Source: Allobacillus saliphilus (GTDB taxonomy: Bacteria > Bacillota > Bacilli > Bacillales > Alkalibacillaceae). Taken from it: a DNA stretch of 64,000 bases. Where the stretch lies: positions 108,378 to 172,377 of the forward strand of contig NZ_JAGSIE010000009.1 in the NCBI RefSeq assembly GCF_018138385.1. The letters are read 5' to 3'. Each line of letters starts with the position of its first letter. The stretch's first letter is position 1. Of the stretch, positions 55,745 to 64,000 are shown piece after piece. The translations under genes and the position numbers were made by a program. The notes below the pieces were generated by a model. The model saw only the letters and a list, made by a program, of their open reading frames with translations. It was not told the DNA's origin and did not search any database.

Positions 55745-56911
55745 TTAATCGATGATTTTCCCGTAAACTCCGCCGCCACCAGCTTGCACAGAGATTTTTC
55801 CTTCTCGTAAATCTAATATTTTTCTAGCAATTCGCTCGTTGGAGTTTTCCTTCAACTGTTCGAAGCTAGCTCGATGAATAATATACATATCATGATGTAA
55901 ATGCTCCCTCAACCGTTCAAGCGTCTTCGGGCCCAAACCAGGGATATAATCTAAAGGAACTTGATGAATATAAGGTGGTCGTTCCGTATAAGAACTATCT
56001 TCCGTAGACAAATCCTTTATGCGCTCGCTTACCCCTCGAATAACATTTGTCGATCCGCAGTTAGGACAGACCGTCCCGATAATCTCCGTAGTCTCGCATT
56101 TTTTACACACTGAATGATGATATTTTCCTAAATGAGGATTCATCCCATAATTTGCTTGAATTTTTCTTCCTGCTTCATTCTTTAACGCTTTTGCAAATTC
56201 ATTGAACGTAGCTTCTTTTAATTCCAATGCGTTGTATTCACGTGCAATTTTTTCCAATGAATGAGCATCCGAATTCGTAAGGAATGGATAAGCTTTAATT
56301 TCTTCGATGTTTCGAACCATGTTTGTATCTGAGCTTAACCCTAATTCAACGGCATCGATCAGAGTTGGCTCAAAGACTTCTGTCAGGCTTTTTTTCACAC
56401 CTTTGCCGTACAAACTTTTAAACGGCGTAAAGATATGTGCGGGAATAAATAATCCTTCTAATTCTTTGACCTTCTCTTGAAGTGTTTTTCCATCGACATA
56501 TATGCGTTGAGAGCTTAGTTCCGGATTACTGACGTGTTGACGATACCATTGGGAAAAGTTTTTCATTCGCTCAACCGTTGCAAAAAAGCAGAGGATATGA
56601 ATTGGTCCACTACTACTTGAATCGTAAATTTCAATTTCCGAGCCTAGTAAAACCGTTACCGATCCATTGGAAATACCACCATCAGACAATTCAATATAAT
56701 CCTTCTTCTTAATAGCTAGGTCAATTTCTTCGAGAACAGCGGGCACGTGGGCATCGATAATCCCAATCAAATCCAACCCCTTCTTCTCTTTGACAAATTC
56801 CATGATCGTTGACAGTCTTAGTTGGTTAGAGGCTGAAATCTTCACCGGTCTCCCATACATTGTTTCTCCAATATGAATATGGATGTCTGCATAGTAAGTT
56901 GATAAACTCAA
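55745..56911 (-). CDS. Endonuclease Q-like PHP-domain protein (YqxK family)
   Basis: A 388-aa protein of the PHP metal-dependent hydrolase superfamily. Metal ligands are visible in DIHIH (residues 9-13), GSEIEI, IPAHIF and TNSDAHS; a zinc-finger with four cysteines (CKKC and CPNC, about 269-288) and a PGLGPKTLERL helix-hairpin-helix-like segment (about 338-348) follow. This combination is that of EndoQ, which cuts DNA 5' of deaminated bases and has been studied in archaea and Bacillus pumilus. The start is a TTG at 56911, with GGAAGTG inside the nudF end. Confidence 0.8.
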   Translation of the reverse strand: MSLSTYYADIHIHIGETMYGRPVKISASNQLRLSTIMEFVKEKKGLDLIGIIDAHVPAVLEEIDLAIKKKDYIELSDGGISNGSVTVLLGSEIEIYDSSSSGPIHILCFFATVERMKNFSQWYRQHVSNPELSSQRIYVDGKTLQEKVKELEGLFIPAHIFTPFKSLYGKGVKKSLTEVFEPTLIDAVELGLSSDTNMVRNIEEIKAYPFLTNSDAHSLEKIAREYNALELKEATFNEFAKALKNEAGRKIQANYGMNPHLGKYHHSVCKKCETTEIIGTVCPNCGSTNVIRGVSERIKDLSTEDSSYTERPPYIHQVPLDYIPGLGPKTLERLREHLHHDMYIIHRASFEQLKENSNERIARKILDLREGKISVQAGGGGVYGKIID

Positions 56912-56914
56912 TTG

Positions 56915-57457
56915 CTACACTTCCTTCATTAAGGCGTAATACACAGCATGGACTGTTTTGGCATCGTGAATTCTTTCTTGTTTAATATATTCAATCGCTT
57001 CTGTTGGAGTAAGTTCTATTAATTCAACAAATTCATCGTCATCTCCCAATGATTGTTCTTCTACTTTATAGAGGTCTTTTGCTAAAAATAGCTCAATCTT
57101 TTCATCCGCAAAACCAGGTGAAGTGTAGTAAGACATAATAAAGTCAAACTGACGTGCTGCATATCCTGTTTCTTCTTCTAATTCACGCGCAGCTGTTTTA
57201 ACTGATTCTTCTCCAGGTTCTAGTTTCCCAGCCGGAATTTCAATTATGCTTTTTCCTAAGGGCTTACGGTATTGCTCAACCATGATTATTTTTCCTTCAC
57301 CCGTCATCGCTAATATGGCAACTGCACCTGGGTGGCGAACAATCTCCCGCTTCGACGTCTTCTTATTTGGTAAAATGACATCGTCAATCTCTAAATCAAT
57401 GATTTTTCCTTCATAAACCTTTTCGGTGTGTACTGTTTTTTCTTCAAACTTATTCAC
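56915..57457 (-). CDS. nudF: ADP-ribose pyrophosphatase
   Basis: Nudix hydrolase that splits ADP-ribose to AMP and ribose 5-phosphate. The Nudix box spans about residues 77-99 (GKLEPGEES ... RELEEETGYA), with all key glutamates. 180 aa. The start is a GTG at 57457 with GGAGG upstream. It overlaps functionally with endoQ, which begins one codon after its stop; both could serve DNA or nucleotide housekeeping. Confidence 0.93.
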   Translation of the reverse strand: MNKFEEKTVHTEKVYEGKIIDLEIDDVILPNKKTSKREIVRHPGAVAILAMTGEGKIIMVEQYRKPLGKSIIEIPAGKLEPGEESVKTAARELEEETGYAARQFDFIMSYYTSPGFADEKIELFLAKDLYKVEEQSLGDDDEFVELIELTPTEAIEYIKQERIHDAKTVHAVYYALMKEV

Positions 57458-57565
57458 TTTACATGCCTCCTGCTATTGATTCATTTTACCATAATCATAA
57501 GTATCCAATCATTTGTCTTTCCTATTCTTCAATTCTACAATGAATAATAAAGGAGTGAAAATTCG

Positions 57566-58489
57566 ATGAAAAAACGTAGACTTGGAAACTCGAACCTTCA
57601 TGTCAGTGAAATTGGCTTAGGTTGTATGAGTCTTGGCACAGATGTCAATCGTGCAAAGGATATCATCCATGAAGCCATTCAATCAGGAATTAATTATTTA
57701 GATACTGCAGATTTATATGATTTTGGCGAAAACGAAAAAATTGTAGGACAAGCCATTAAAGGACGACGCGATGACGTGGTCATTGCGACGAAAGGTGGTA
57801 ACCACTTTGATAAAGACAAAAAAGATTGGTTTTGGGACCCATCGAAAACATATTTGAAAGAAGCGGTTAAAAATAGCCTACATCGTTTAGGAATTGATGA
57901 AATTGATTTATATCAATTACATGGGGGCACAATTGAGGATCCTTTCGATGAAGTTCTTGAAGCGTTAGAAGAAATGCAGCAAGAGGGATTAATTCGCTAT
58001 TATGGAATCTCTTCTATTCGTCCAAATGTTATTCAGCAATTTTCCGATCATTCGAAGATTGTGAGTAATATGATGCAGTATAGTTTACTCGATCGTCGTC
58101 CGGAAGAATTTGAAGATATCCTTCATGATCACGAAGTAAGCATTATGGCCAGAGGAAGCTTAGCTAAAGGAATGCTTACAGATGATGGAATGAAAAAATG
58201 GGAACAAAAAGGCCAAGATGGTTTTCTTGATTATTCAGGGAAAGAATTGCGCCATACGATTAAGGAATTGCTTGCATTATCAAAAGAAAGTGGTCAACCA
58301 TTACAGTCACTTGCGATGGCTTATTTATTTAATAACAAAGCACTTGGAAGCTTAGTAATTGGCGCAAGTGAAGCAAGTCAGGTTGAACAAAACATGAAGG
58401 CTTATGAACAAGCATCGATTTCTGATGAATTGTACGAAGAGTTAAGAAAAATAACGAAATCGCAACGCTATGAAAGTCATAGGGTTTAA
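57566..58489 (+). CDS. yqkF: Aldo/keto reductase YqkF-like
   Basis: NADPH-dependent oxidoreductase of the AKR superfamily. Motifs: EIGLGCMSLGTDV near the N terminus, DTADLY with Asp and Tyr of the catalytic tetrad (about residues 46-51), the lysine in ATKGG (about 73-77), and the histidine in YQLHGG (about 115-120). 307 aa. ATG at 57566 follows AAAGGAG. Divergent from nudF with a 108-bp gap, as in B. subtilis. Natural substrate unknown. Confidence 0.88.
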   Translation: MKKRRLGNSNLHVSEIGLGCMSLGTDVNRAKDIIHEAIQSGINYLDTADLYDFGENEKIVGQAIKGRRDDVVIATKGGNHFDKDKKDWFWDPSKTYLKEAVKNSLHRLGIDEIDLYQLHGGTIEDPFDEVLEALEEMQQEGLIRYYGISSIRPNVIQQFSDHSKIVSNMMQYSLLDRRPEEFEDILHDHEVSIMARGSLAKGMLTDDGMKKWEQKGQDGFLDYSGKELRHTIKELLALSKESGQPLQSLAMAYLFNNKALGSLVIGASEASQVEQNMKAYEQASISDELYEELRKITKSQRYESHRV

Positions 58490-58493
58490 ATAA

Positions 58494-58530
58494 AACGGGA
58501 TTGATCACTACAATAGAGATCAATCCCGTT
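58494..58530. terminator. Bidirectional terminator between yqkF and yqjP
   Basis: A perfect 13-bp stem AACGGGATTGATC / GATCAATCCCGTT with an 11-nt loop, flanked by T-rich runs on both strands, between convergent genes. Confidence 0.9.
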
Positions 58531-58545
58531 CTTTTTAATTATAAG

Positions 58546-59520
58546 TTACTTTTGATGTGTCATCGTCGGTGCATAGTAACTTACACCGTTGGATTCTACA
58601 TTATTGACCGCACCGATACTTTCAAGATAATCCAATTGTCCAATTGTTTCAGACATTGTTAATCCAAATTGCGATTCATACTGTCTGGCAAATAACCACG
58701 TACAAATCTCATACGGTGTCAGAGGGCCTTTTTCTTTTAAATAAACCAATACGTTTTCTGCCCGCTTCGCCTGTCTTTCAAGTCTTCGTTCGATCAACTC
58801 TTTATGCCCACGAAACGGATTCCCGTGTCCCGGGAGAAACTGCTCGACGTCATATTCCAGAAGTTTTGCTAATGATTTTCTGTATTCCAATAATGGTTTC
58901 GGCCTTGCGTCACCTTTATTCTCTGGTGGTTCTAATAATGGATTGGAAGATATATGCTTTAACAACACATCTCCGACGATCATTTGCCGATTCGTTTCAT
59001 CCCAAAAAGATAAATGACTCTGTGCATGTCCCGGTGTTTCGATTACTCTCATGCCGGGAATTCCCTCAATAATATCACCTTCAGACAAATAGTGATGCAG
59101 TTTACTTTTAGAAGAAAACTTTTTTGTAACTGCTATCGTTTTTTCAATGTTACGAAAACGTTGGGGTACATCCCACTTTTCATATAAATCATTAAAAAAG
59201 TCACGATACCCTTCGAAAAATCGATCGGATTGATTCAACCATGGCTCAACCAATCGGTGTCCATAAACAATTGGTTCGTGTTCGAATCGTCCAGTAAGTC
59301 CTATATGATCAGGGTGATGATGGGTCAAAATAATTTGTTCGATATCGGATGGTTGTAAGTTAATTTCTTTAAGACCCTTTACAAGCTGGTCCCACGCTTC
59401 ATCAGTATTCACACCTGCATCAATTAATGAGACCGATTCACCTTTATAAACATACATGTGTACATCACCTACGGCATAAGGTGTCGTAACAGTAATTTGA
59501 TGGATTGAATGATTTATCAA
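58546..59520 (-). CDS. yqjP: Metallo-beta-lactamase-fold hydrolase YqjP-like
   Basis: A 324-aa MBL-fold protein. Metal ligands: THHHPDH (about residues 66-72), ETPGHAQSH (about 160-168) and GDVLL (about 178-182), followed by LPGHG (about 234-238). A C-terminal winged-helix-like domain (about 250-320) follows, as in lactamase_B/BLACT_WH proteins. The start is a TTG at 59520 with AGGAG at 7 nt. Substrate unknown; thioester or lactone hydrolysis are possible. A FadR-like palindrome overlaps its presumed promoter. Confidence 0.82.
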   Translation of the reverse strand: MINHSIHQITVTTPYAVGDVHMYVYKGESVSLIDAGVNTDEAWDQLVKGLKEINLQPSDIEQIILTHHHPDHIGLTGRFEHEPIVYGHRLVEPWLNQSDRFFEGYRDFFNDLYEKWDVPQRFRNIEKTIAVTKKFSSKSKLHHYLSEGDIIEGIPGMRVIETPGHAQSHLSFWDETNRQMIVGDVLLKHISSNPLLEPPENKGDARPKPLLEYRKSLAKLLEYDVEQFLPGHGNPFRGHKELIERRLERQAKRAENVLVYLKEKGPLTPYEICTWLFARQYESQFGLTMSETIGQLDYLESIGAVNNVESNGVSYYAPTMTHQK

Positions 59521-59546
59521 TAGTAGGCTCCTTCCGTCTGGTTGAT

Positions 59547-59564
59547 TGAATGGTTATTCATTTA
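59547..59564. promoter_or_regulatory. FadR-like palindromic operator candidate
   Basis: TGAATGGTTATTCATTTA matches 14 of the 16 fixed positions of TGAATGAnTAnTCATTCA, the B. subtilis FadR site as I remember it. It lies just downstream of a minus-strand TATAAT (59565-59570) and before the yqjP TTG. A second, wider-spaced pair TGAATGA / TTCATC is at 59591-59611, upstream of the GDPD promoter. Confidence 0.4.
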
Positions 59565-59630
59565 ATTATACTACAAAATTATTTTCAGATGTGAATGAAA
59601 AGAAAATTCATCTTACAACTAGCTTGATTA

Positions 59631-59659
59631 TTGACTTTTAGTAATCTATACAAGACAAT
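59631..59659 (+). promoter_or_regulatory. SigA-type promoter of the GDPD-namA-rnz operon
   Basis: TTGACT (59631-59636) and GACAAT (59654-59659) with a 17-bp spacer, about 34 bp before the GDPD start. An alternative -10, TATACA, overlaps the spacer. Confidence 0.5.
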
Positions 59660-59692
59660 CAAAACAGATAACGATTTGAGGTGTTTTTTGCT

Positions 59693-60445
59693 GTGACACA
59701 AATTATCGCTCACCGAGGCGCGAGTAAATTTGCTCCGGAAAACACCCTTGCCGCATTTCAATTGGCAGAAAAAATGGGCGCAGATGGTATAGAGCTGGAT
59801 ATCCATCTGACCAAAGATCAAATTCCTGTCATTATACACGATACTGATATTAAACGTACAACGAATGGGCGAGGGTTTGTACAAAAATTTACGTATAAAG
59901 AACTCCAGCAATACGATGCTGGAAGTTGGTTCAGTGAACGGTTTTCCGATGAACGAATCCTTTCATTGGAAGAGTTTTTCGCATGGATTTTACCAAAAGA
60001 CTTATTCGTAAACATTGAGATGAAAACAAAAGTCATCAGATACCCAAATATCGAAAAAATTGTGTTCCAATTAATCCGTGAATATGGCTTAGAAAACCGT
60101 GTAATCATTTCAAGCTTTAACCCACACACACTTTATCGTATGCGGGAGCTTCATCCTAACATTGAACTAGCTCTTTTAAGTAAAGTAGCCTTCAGAAACA
60201 TACAACAATACTTAGCTGATACAGGCGCAAATGTTATGCACATTAAATCACGTCTATTATCCTCAAGAATGGTTCGCGCAATGAATCATCATGATATTCC
60301 TTTTCGTGTATATACCGTAAATAGAAAAAGCACTTTTAAGCAATGTGTCGATAAAAATGCGGCTGGAATCATAACCGACCGTCCAGACTTGTTTTCCATG
60401 AACGAAACTGTTCATCAAAATGAACAACATCTGGACGAATTATAA
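59693..60445 (+). CDS. Glycerophosphodiester phosphodiesterase
   Basis: Hydrolyses glycerophosphodiesters to sn-glycerol 3-phosphate and an alcohol. The GDPD motifs AHRGASKFAPENTLAAF (about residues 6-22) and ELDIHLTKDQIPVIIHD (about 36-52) include the catalytic histidines and metal-binding Glu and Asp; NIEMK follows at about 105. No signal peptide, so cytosolic. I place the start at GTG 59693, with AGGTG upstream; a GTG four codons earlier is within that site. 250 aa. First gene of a plus-strand operon. Confidence 0.9.
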   Translation: MTQIIAHRGASKFAPENTLAAFQLAEKMGADGIELDIHLTKDQIPVIIHDTDIKRTTNGRGFVQKFTYKELQQYDAGSWFSERFSDERILSLEEFFAWILPKDLFVNIEMKTKVIRYPNIEKIVFQLIREYGLENRVIISSFNPHTLYRMRELHPNIELALLSKVAFRNIQQYLADTGANVMHIKSRLLSSRMVRAMNHHDIPFRVYTVNRKSTFKQCVDKNAAGIITDRPDLFSMNETVHQNEQHLDEL

Positions 60446-60487
60446 TTAGATAAACATAAACTATTGAATTAAGGGTGGAAGTCAATC

Positions 60488-61510
60488 ATGAATAAACTTT
60501 TTTCTCCTTATACAATTAAGGGAGTACAGTTAAAGAACCGAATTGTCATGTCGCCAATGTGTATGTACTCTTGTTTCGATGAAGATGGTCTATTAACACC
60601 TTTTCATTACACGCACTATGAAAGTCGAGCAATCGGACAAGCGGGGCTAATTATGGTCGAAGCTACTGCTGTCTTACCAGAAGGGAGAATTTCAGCCCAA
60701 GATTTGGGAATTTGGTCAGATAACCATATCTCTTCTTTTAAACAACTAAATGAACGAATTCACGCGCATGGTTCCAAAAGTGCGATTCAATTAGCTCATG
60801 CCGGCCGCAAATCTAAAGTAAAGGAAGAAATTTTTGCACCAAGCGCTTTACCTTTTGATGAAGAATCCCGTACACCGACAGAAATGACGATTGATGAGAT
60901 TCATAAAACGGTTCAGGCATTTAAAGATAGTGCCCGTCGAGCGAAAGATGCCGGATTTGATATCATCGAACTGCACGGAGCGCATGGGTACTTAATTAAT
61001 GAGTTCCTCTCCCCTCTTACGAATGTTCGCGAGGATGCATATGGTGGTACAAAAGAAAACAGGTATCGATTTTTAAAAGAAATCATTCAAGCTGTTCGAG
61101 AGGTCTGGAATGGCCCTTTATTTGTGCGAATATCAGCAAATGAATATCATGAAAACGGATATAATGTTCATGACTATATCGATCTTGTGAAAGAGATGAA
61201 GTCAGACGGAGTAGATCTTATTGATTGTAGTTCAGGTGGAGTCGTTCATGCACAGAAACCAATAGAAGTCTATCCAAGCTATCAAGTACGAAACGCTGAG
61301 ACAATCAGACAAGAAGTAGACATTCCAACTGGAGCAGTCGGTTGGATCCGTGACGGCAATCAAGCTGAAGAAATTTTAAGAAACGAACGTGCAGATCTTG
61401 TATTCATTGGTAGGGCCATGTTAAACAACCCTTACTGGCCTAAGCGAGCGGCTGATGATTTACAAGTTGACATCGAAGCACCTAGACAATACAAACGTGG
61501 ATGGATTTAG
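60488..61510 (+). CDS. namA: NADPH dehydrogenase NamA (YqjM, old yellow enzyme)
   Basis: FMN-dependent ene-reductase that reduces alpha,beta-unsaturated carbonyls. YqjM-type motifs: [14 protein letters not shown] with the redox-tuning Cys (about residues 21-34), [10 protein letters not shown] (about 102-111), [19 protein letters not shown] (about 171-189) and [16 protein letters not shown] near the end. 340 aa. ATG at 60488 follows GGGTGG. Gap to the GDPD gene is 42 bp. Confidence 0.94.
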   Translation: MNKLFSPYTIKGVQLKNRIVMSPMCMYSCFDEDGLLTPFHYTHYESRAIGQAGLIMVEATAVLPEGRISAQDLGIWSDNHISSFKQLNERIHAHGSKSAIQLAHAGRKSKVKEEIFAPSALPFDEESRTPTEMTIDEIHKTVQAFKDSARRAKDAGFDIIELHGAHGYLINEFLSPLTNVREDAYGGTKENRYRFLKEIIQAVREVWNGPLFVRISANEYHENGYNVHDYIDLVKEMKSDGVDLIDCSSGGVVHAQKPIEVYPSYQVRNAETIRQEVDIPTGAVGWIRDGNQAEEILRNERADLVFIGRAMLNNPYWPKRAADDLQVDIEAPRQYKRGWI

Positions 61511-61527
61511 TGTAGGAGGATAATGTT

Positions 61528-62445
61528 GTGGAAATCACTTTTTTAGGTACAGGTTCCGGAGTGCCATCGAAAAACCGAAATGTCTCCTCTTTGGCGTTGA
61601 AAATGCTACAAGAACGTGATGAAGTTTGGCTATTCGATTGCGGAGAAGCTACCCAACATCAAATTATGAATACGACAATCAAGCCTCGAAAGATAACTAA
61701 AATTTTTATTACACATATGCACGGAGATCATGTATTAGGTCTTCCTGGTTTACTCAGTAGTAGGTCTTTTCAAAGCGGCGAATCTACTGTTGAGCTCTAT
61801 GGTCCAACGGGACTAAAAGAATTTGTGGAAACGACTTTAAAAACAACAGGTACGCACTTGAATTATCCTCTAGTTTACAAGCCAATTAAAGAAGGAATTA
61901 TTTATCAAGATCAAGACATTAAAGTTTCTGCCAAAAAGTTAAAGCACGGGATACCTTCTTACGCTTATAAAATTGAGGAAGAAGATAAAATTGGACCATT
62001 GCTTCCTGACCGATTGAAAGAACTAGGGGTCTCCCCTGGTCCAATTTATGAAACGATTAAAAATCAGTCAACGACCGTTCTTCCAAATGGCACGGAGGTT
62101 CATCGCGAAAATGTTACGGGGTCTGATATACCAGGTAAACGAATTGCCATCTGTGGTGATACAAAACCAGTAGATTCACTCGCACAATGGGTAAATGGTG
62201 TAGATGTATTGATCCATGAAGCGACATTTATTGAAGCGGATGACCAATTAGCAAAGGATTATTCTCATTCAACAGCAGCCGATGCCGCTCGACTAGCTAA
62301 ACAAGCACAAGTGAGTTATTTACTCTTGAACCATATTTCTTCTCGTTACCAACAACAAATACTTGAAGAGGAAAAGACACGTTTACAAAGTATATTCTCT
62401 CCGTTACAATTCGTCGATGATTTTACGGAGTTTACAGTAAAGTAA
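61528..62445 (+). CDS. rnz: Ribonuclease Z
   Basis: Endonuclease that removes 3' extensions from tRNA precursors lacking an encoded CCA. Metallo-beta-lactamase fold with the histidine motif THMHGDHVLGLPGLL (about residues 62-76), GDTKP (about 211-215), HEATF (about 231-235) and a C-terminal NHISSRY. 305 aa. The start is a GTG at 61528 with AGGAGG 8 nt upstream. Gap to namA is 17 bp. Confidence 0.96.
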   Translation: MEITFLGTGSGVPSKNRNVSSLALKMLQERDEVWLFDCGEATQHQIMNTTIKPRKITKIFITHMHGDHVLGLPGLLSSRSFQSGESTVELYGPTGLKEFVETTLKTTGTHLNYPLVYKPIKEGIIYQDQDIKVSAKKLKHGIPSYAYKIEEEDKIGPLLPDRLKELGVSPGPIYETIKNQSTTVLPNGTEVHRENVTGSDIPGKRIAICGDTKPVDSLAQWVNGVDVLIHEATFIEADDQLAKDYSHSTAADAARLAKQAQVSYLLLNHISSRYQQQILEEEKTRLQSIFSPLQFVDDFTEFTVK

Positions 62446-62461
62446 TAAAGGGTGTGAATGC

Positions 62462-63832
62462 ATGCAATTATCAACGATTTTACGTGATCACAGAGTGATG
62501 TATAGAGCCGGCAAAACAATGACACACACATATCGTATTCATCAACTACAAAAGCTAAAAGACATGTTGAATCGCAATGAAAAACGAATCTATCAAGCAA
62601 TTAAAAAAGATTTAGGGAAATCGGATTACGAGATTTTAATGACCGAATTAGGTGTGCTTTATAGTGAACTTGACCATGTCATTCGAAATTTAAAAGATTG
62701 GATGCGTACGGAGAGAGTAAAAACGCCTACAACCCATAAGGGAGCCAAAAGTTATATTTACAAACAACCCTATGGAACAGTATTAATTATTAGTCCTTGG
62801 AACTATCCATTGAACTTAAGTATTACGCCGTTAATCGGTGCCATCGTTGGCGGAAATACAGCATTTTTAAAACCATCAGAGTTCACACCTAACACGAGTG
62901 AGCTACTAGCTGACATGATTGCTGATACGTTTGAAGAGAAGTACATTACAGTCGTTCAAGGCGGTAAAGAGGTATCACAAGAGCTGTTGGAATTAGAATT
63001 TGATTATATCTTTTTCACAGGGAGCCAAAAAGTTGGACAAATTGTCATGGAGAAGGCAAGTAAACATCTAATTCCTGTGACACTTGAACTTGGTGGTAAA
63101 AGTCCAGTTATTATTGATGAAGACGCTAAAATTTCATTGGCTGCTAAGCGTATTGCTTGGGGCAAGTTGTTAAACGCTGGCCAGACGTGTATAGCACCCG
63201 ATTATGCGCTCGTTCATGAATCGGTAAAAGTTGATTTTATTCAAGCATTAAAAAAGGAATTATCATCATTTTATGGCAATCAGCCAATGGAACACCCGAA
63301 TTACACAAAACTTATACATGAGGATCATCTAAATCGATTAGAAAAATTATTGGATAATGAAAATATCATATTCGGCGGTGAAGTGGATCGCGAAAACCGT
63401 AAGATGAACCCTACACTTATTGATGAACCTTCATGGGATCGACCAATTATGCAAGAGGAGATTTTTGGCCCAATTTTACCTATCCGTTCGTTCAGCCATT
63501 TGGAGCAAATCGTTGATGAGATTGAACATTCCAGAAATCCACTAGCTTTGTATTATTTTTCTGAAAATGAACAGAAACAGCAATGGGTTGCGAACAATAT
63601 CTCATTCGGTGGTGGTACAATCAATGATACGATTATGCATATCGGCACACCTCACCTTCCATTCGGCGGGATTGGTGCCAGTGGTATAGGTGCTTATCAT
63701 GGGTATGAAAGTTTTCGTACGTTCACACATCGTAAAAGTGTCCTGAAACAAACAACGGCCTTCGACTTATCTTTCCGCTATCCAAATTCGAAATTCGGAG
63801 AGCAGATTATGAAAAAGTTGTTTAAAAAATAA
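62462..63832 (+). CDS. Aldehyde dehydrogenase (class 3-like)
   Basis: NAD(P)-dependent oxidation of aldehydes. Motifs: SPWNYPLNLSITPLIGAIVGGNTAFLKPSE (NAD site start, about residues 112-141 in pieces), FTGSQKVG (about 180-187), ELGGKSPVI with the general-base Glu (about 209-217) and NAGQTCIAPDY with the catalytic Cys (about 238-248). At 456 aa it lacks the longer N terminus of class 1/2 enzymes and resembles YwdH. Catalytic residues intact. Sixteen bp after rnz, so part of the same operon. Confidence 0.92.
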   Translation: MQLSTILRDHRVMYRAGKTMTHTYRIHQLQKLKDMLNRNEKRIYQAIKKDLGKSDYEILMTELGVLYSELDHVIRNLKDWMRTERVKTPTTHKGAKSYIYKQPYGTVLIISPWNYPLNLSITPLIGAIVGGNTAFLKPSEFTPNTSELLADMIADTFEEKYITVVQGGKEVSQELLELEFDYIFFTGSQKVGQIVMEKASKHLIPVTLELGGKSPVIIDEDAKISLAAKRIAWGKLLNAGQTCIAPDYALVHESVKVDFIQALKKELSSFYGNQPMEHPNYTKLIHEDHLNRLEKLLDNENIIFGGEVDRENRKMNPTLIDEPSWDRPIMQEEIFGPILPIRSFSHLEQIVDEIEHSRNPLALYYFSENEQKQQWVANNISFGGGTINDTIMHIGTPHLPFGGIGASGIGAYHGYESFRTFTHRKSVLKQTTAFDLSFRYPNSKFGEQIMKKLFKK

Positions 63833-63848
63833 AATATATTCAAATGAA

Positions 63849-63891
63849 AACACCCCGAGTTAAAGGATTTATCCTCCTTGCTCGGGGTGTT
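63849..63891 (+). terminator. Terminator of the GDPD-namA-rnz-ALDH operon
   Basis: Eleven-bp stem AACACCCCGAG / CTCGGGGTGTT with a roughly 21-nt loop, directly after the aldehyde dehydrogenase gene. A T-rich run after it is weak. Confidence 0.75.
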
Positions 63892-63898
63892 GATCAAA

Positions 63899-64000
63899 GA
63901 GGCTGAGAAAAATCAAAGTTATAAACTCAGAAACACGAATAACAATCTAACTTAGCGTAGGAAATATACGGAGACTTCTGCGGTCAGAAAATAAAAGAAA
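63899..64000. repeat. Partial copy of the GCTGGGAC-type intergenic repeat
   Basis: From AGAGGCTGAGAAAAA onward the sequence runs parallel to the element at 9395: GCTG, an A-rich run, TATA, CAGAAA, then ACGA at similar spacing. It then reads CGGAGACTTCTGCGG, typical of intergenic repeats in Bacillaceae. The window ends inside it. Confidence 0.45.

Overview
This is a stretch of conserved chromosome from an endospore-forming, AT-rich Gram-positive bacterium of the family Bacillaceae. The evidence is the dense set of sporulation and germination genes (spoIVA, spoVIF, sleB/ypeB, spmAB, dacB, the spoVA operon, the spoIIA operon with sigF, dacF, spoIIM), a bacillithiol disulfide reductase (ypdA), the ResABC/ResDE respiration cluster, strong AGGAGG-type ribosome binding sites, and many TTG and GTG starts. 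Gene order follows, with small differences, the ndk-hepTS-hbs-spoIVA ... rnz region of Bacillus subtilis. I would not name a genus from sequence alone; a halotolerant Bacillaceae lineage is possible but unproven.

Layout. (1) 1-9.3 kb, minus strand: ndk, the menaquinone genes hepT-menG-hepS, HU, spoIVA, yphF/yphE, spoVIF, gpsA and der. (2) 9.3-18.6 kb: an intergenic repeat, the S1-domain protein YpfD, a PlsC-like acyltransferase, cmk, a PilZ protein, the germination pair sleB-ypeB, asparaginase, ypdA and gudB. (3) 18.7-24.6 kb: ddl, the MecA paralogue ypbH, a CBS-ACT protein, and a recQ operon. (4) 24.8-25.6 kb, plus strand: ferredoxin and pyrophosphatase. (5) 25.6-37.4 kb, minus strand: a DUF4256 gene, sigX-rsiX, resABCDE, rluB, spmAB and dacB. 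(6) 37.6-42.3 kb: ypuI, scpBA, ypuF (plus strand), an orphan ribT, ppiB and lysA. (7) 42.5-49.9 kb: the spoVA operon, sigF-spoIIAB-spoIIAA and dacF. (8) 50-57.5 kb: nucleoside salvage (pdp, punA, deoB), xerD, fur, spoIIM, a PHP-family endonuclease Q homologue and nudF. (9) 57.5-64 kb, mostly plus strand: an aldo-keto reductase, a minus-strand metallo-beta-lactamase-fold hydrolase, and an operon of GDPD, namA, rnz and an aldehyde dehydrogenase.

The genes form recognisable programmes. The forespore sigma factor SigF is held by SpoIIAB and released through SpoIIAA. SpoIVA, SpoIIM, SpmAB, DacB, SleB/YpeB and SpoVA build the spore or act in germination. ResA/B/C mature c-type cytochromes under ResDE control, next to the envelope-stress sigma factor SigX. 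Several promoters can be read by eye: SigX-type upstream of sigX, SigG-type upstream of spoVAA, SigH-type upstream of spoIIAA, SigE-type upstream of spoIVA, and a near-consensus SigA promoter upstream of fur.

No mobile element, CRISPR array, defence island, rRNA or tRNA was seen, and I did not find a new multi-gene system. The most unusual non-coding features are a seven-unit degenerate 21-bp tandem repeat (35101-35247), two members of an intergenic GCTGGGAC-type repeat family (9395-9573 and the right end), a FadR-like palindrome at the promoter of the metallo-hydrolase gene, and a plus-strand SD/hairpin/micro-ORF region at 21155-21306. Compared with my recollection of B. subtilis, folE and mtrB are missing beside HU, spoVAEA is missing from the spoVA operon, and ribT stands without the riboflavin operon.
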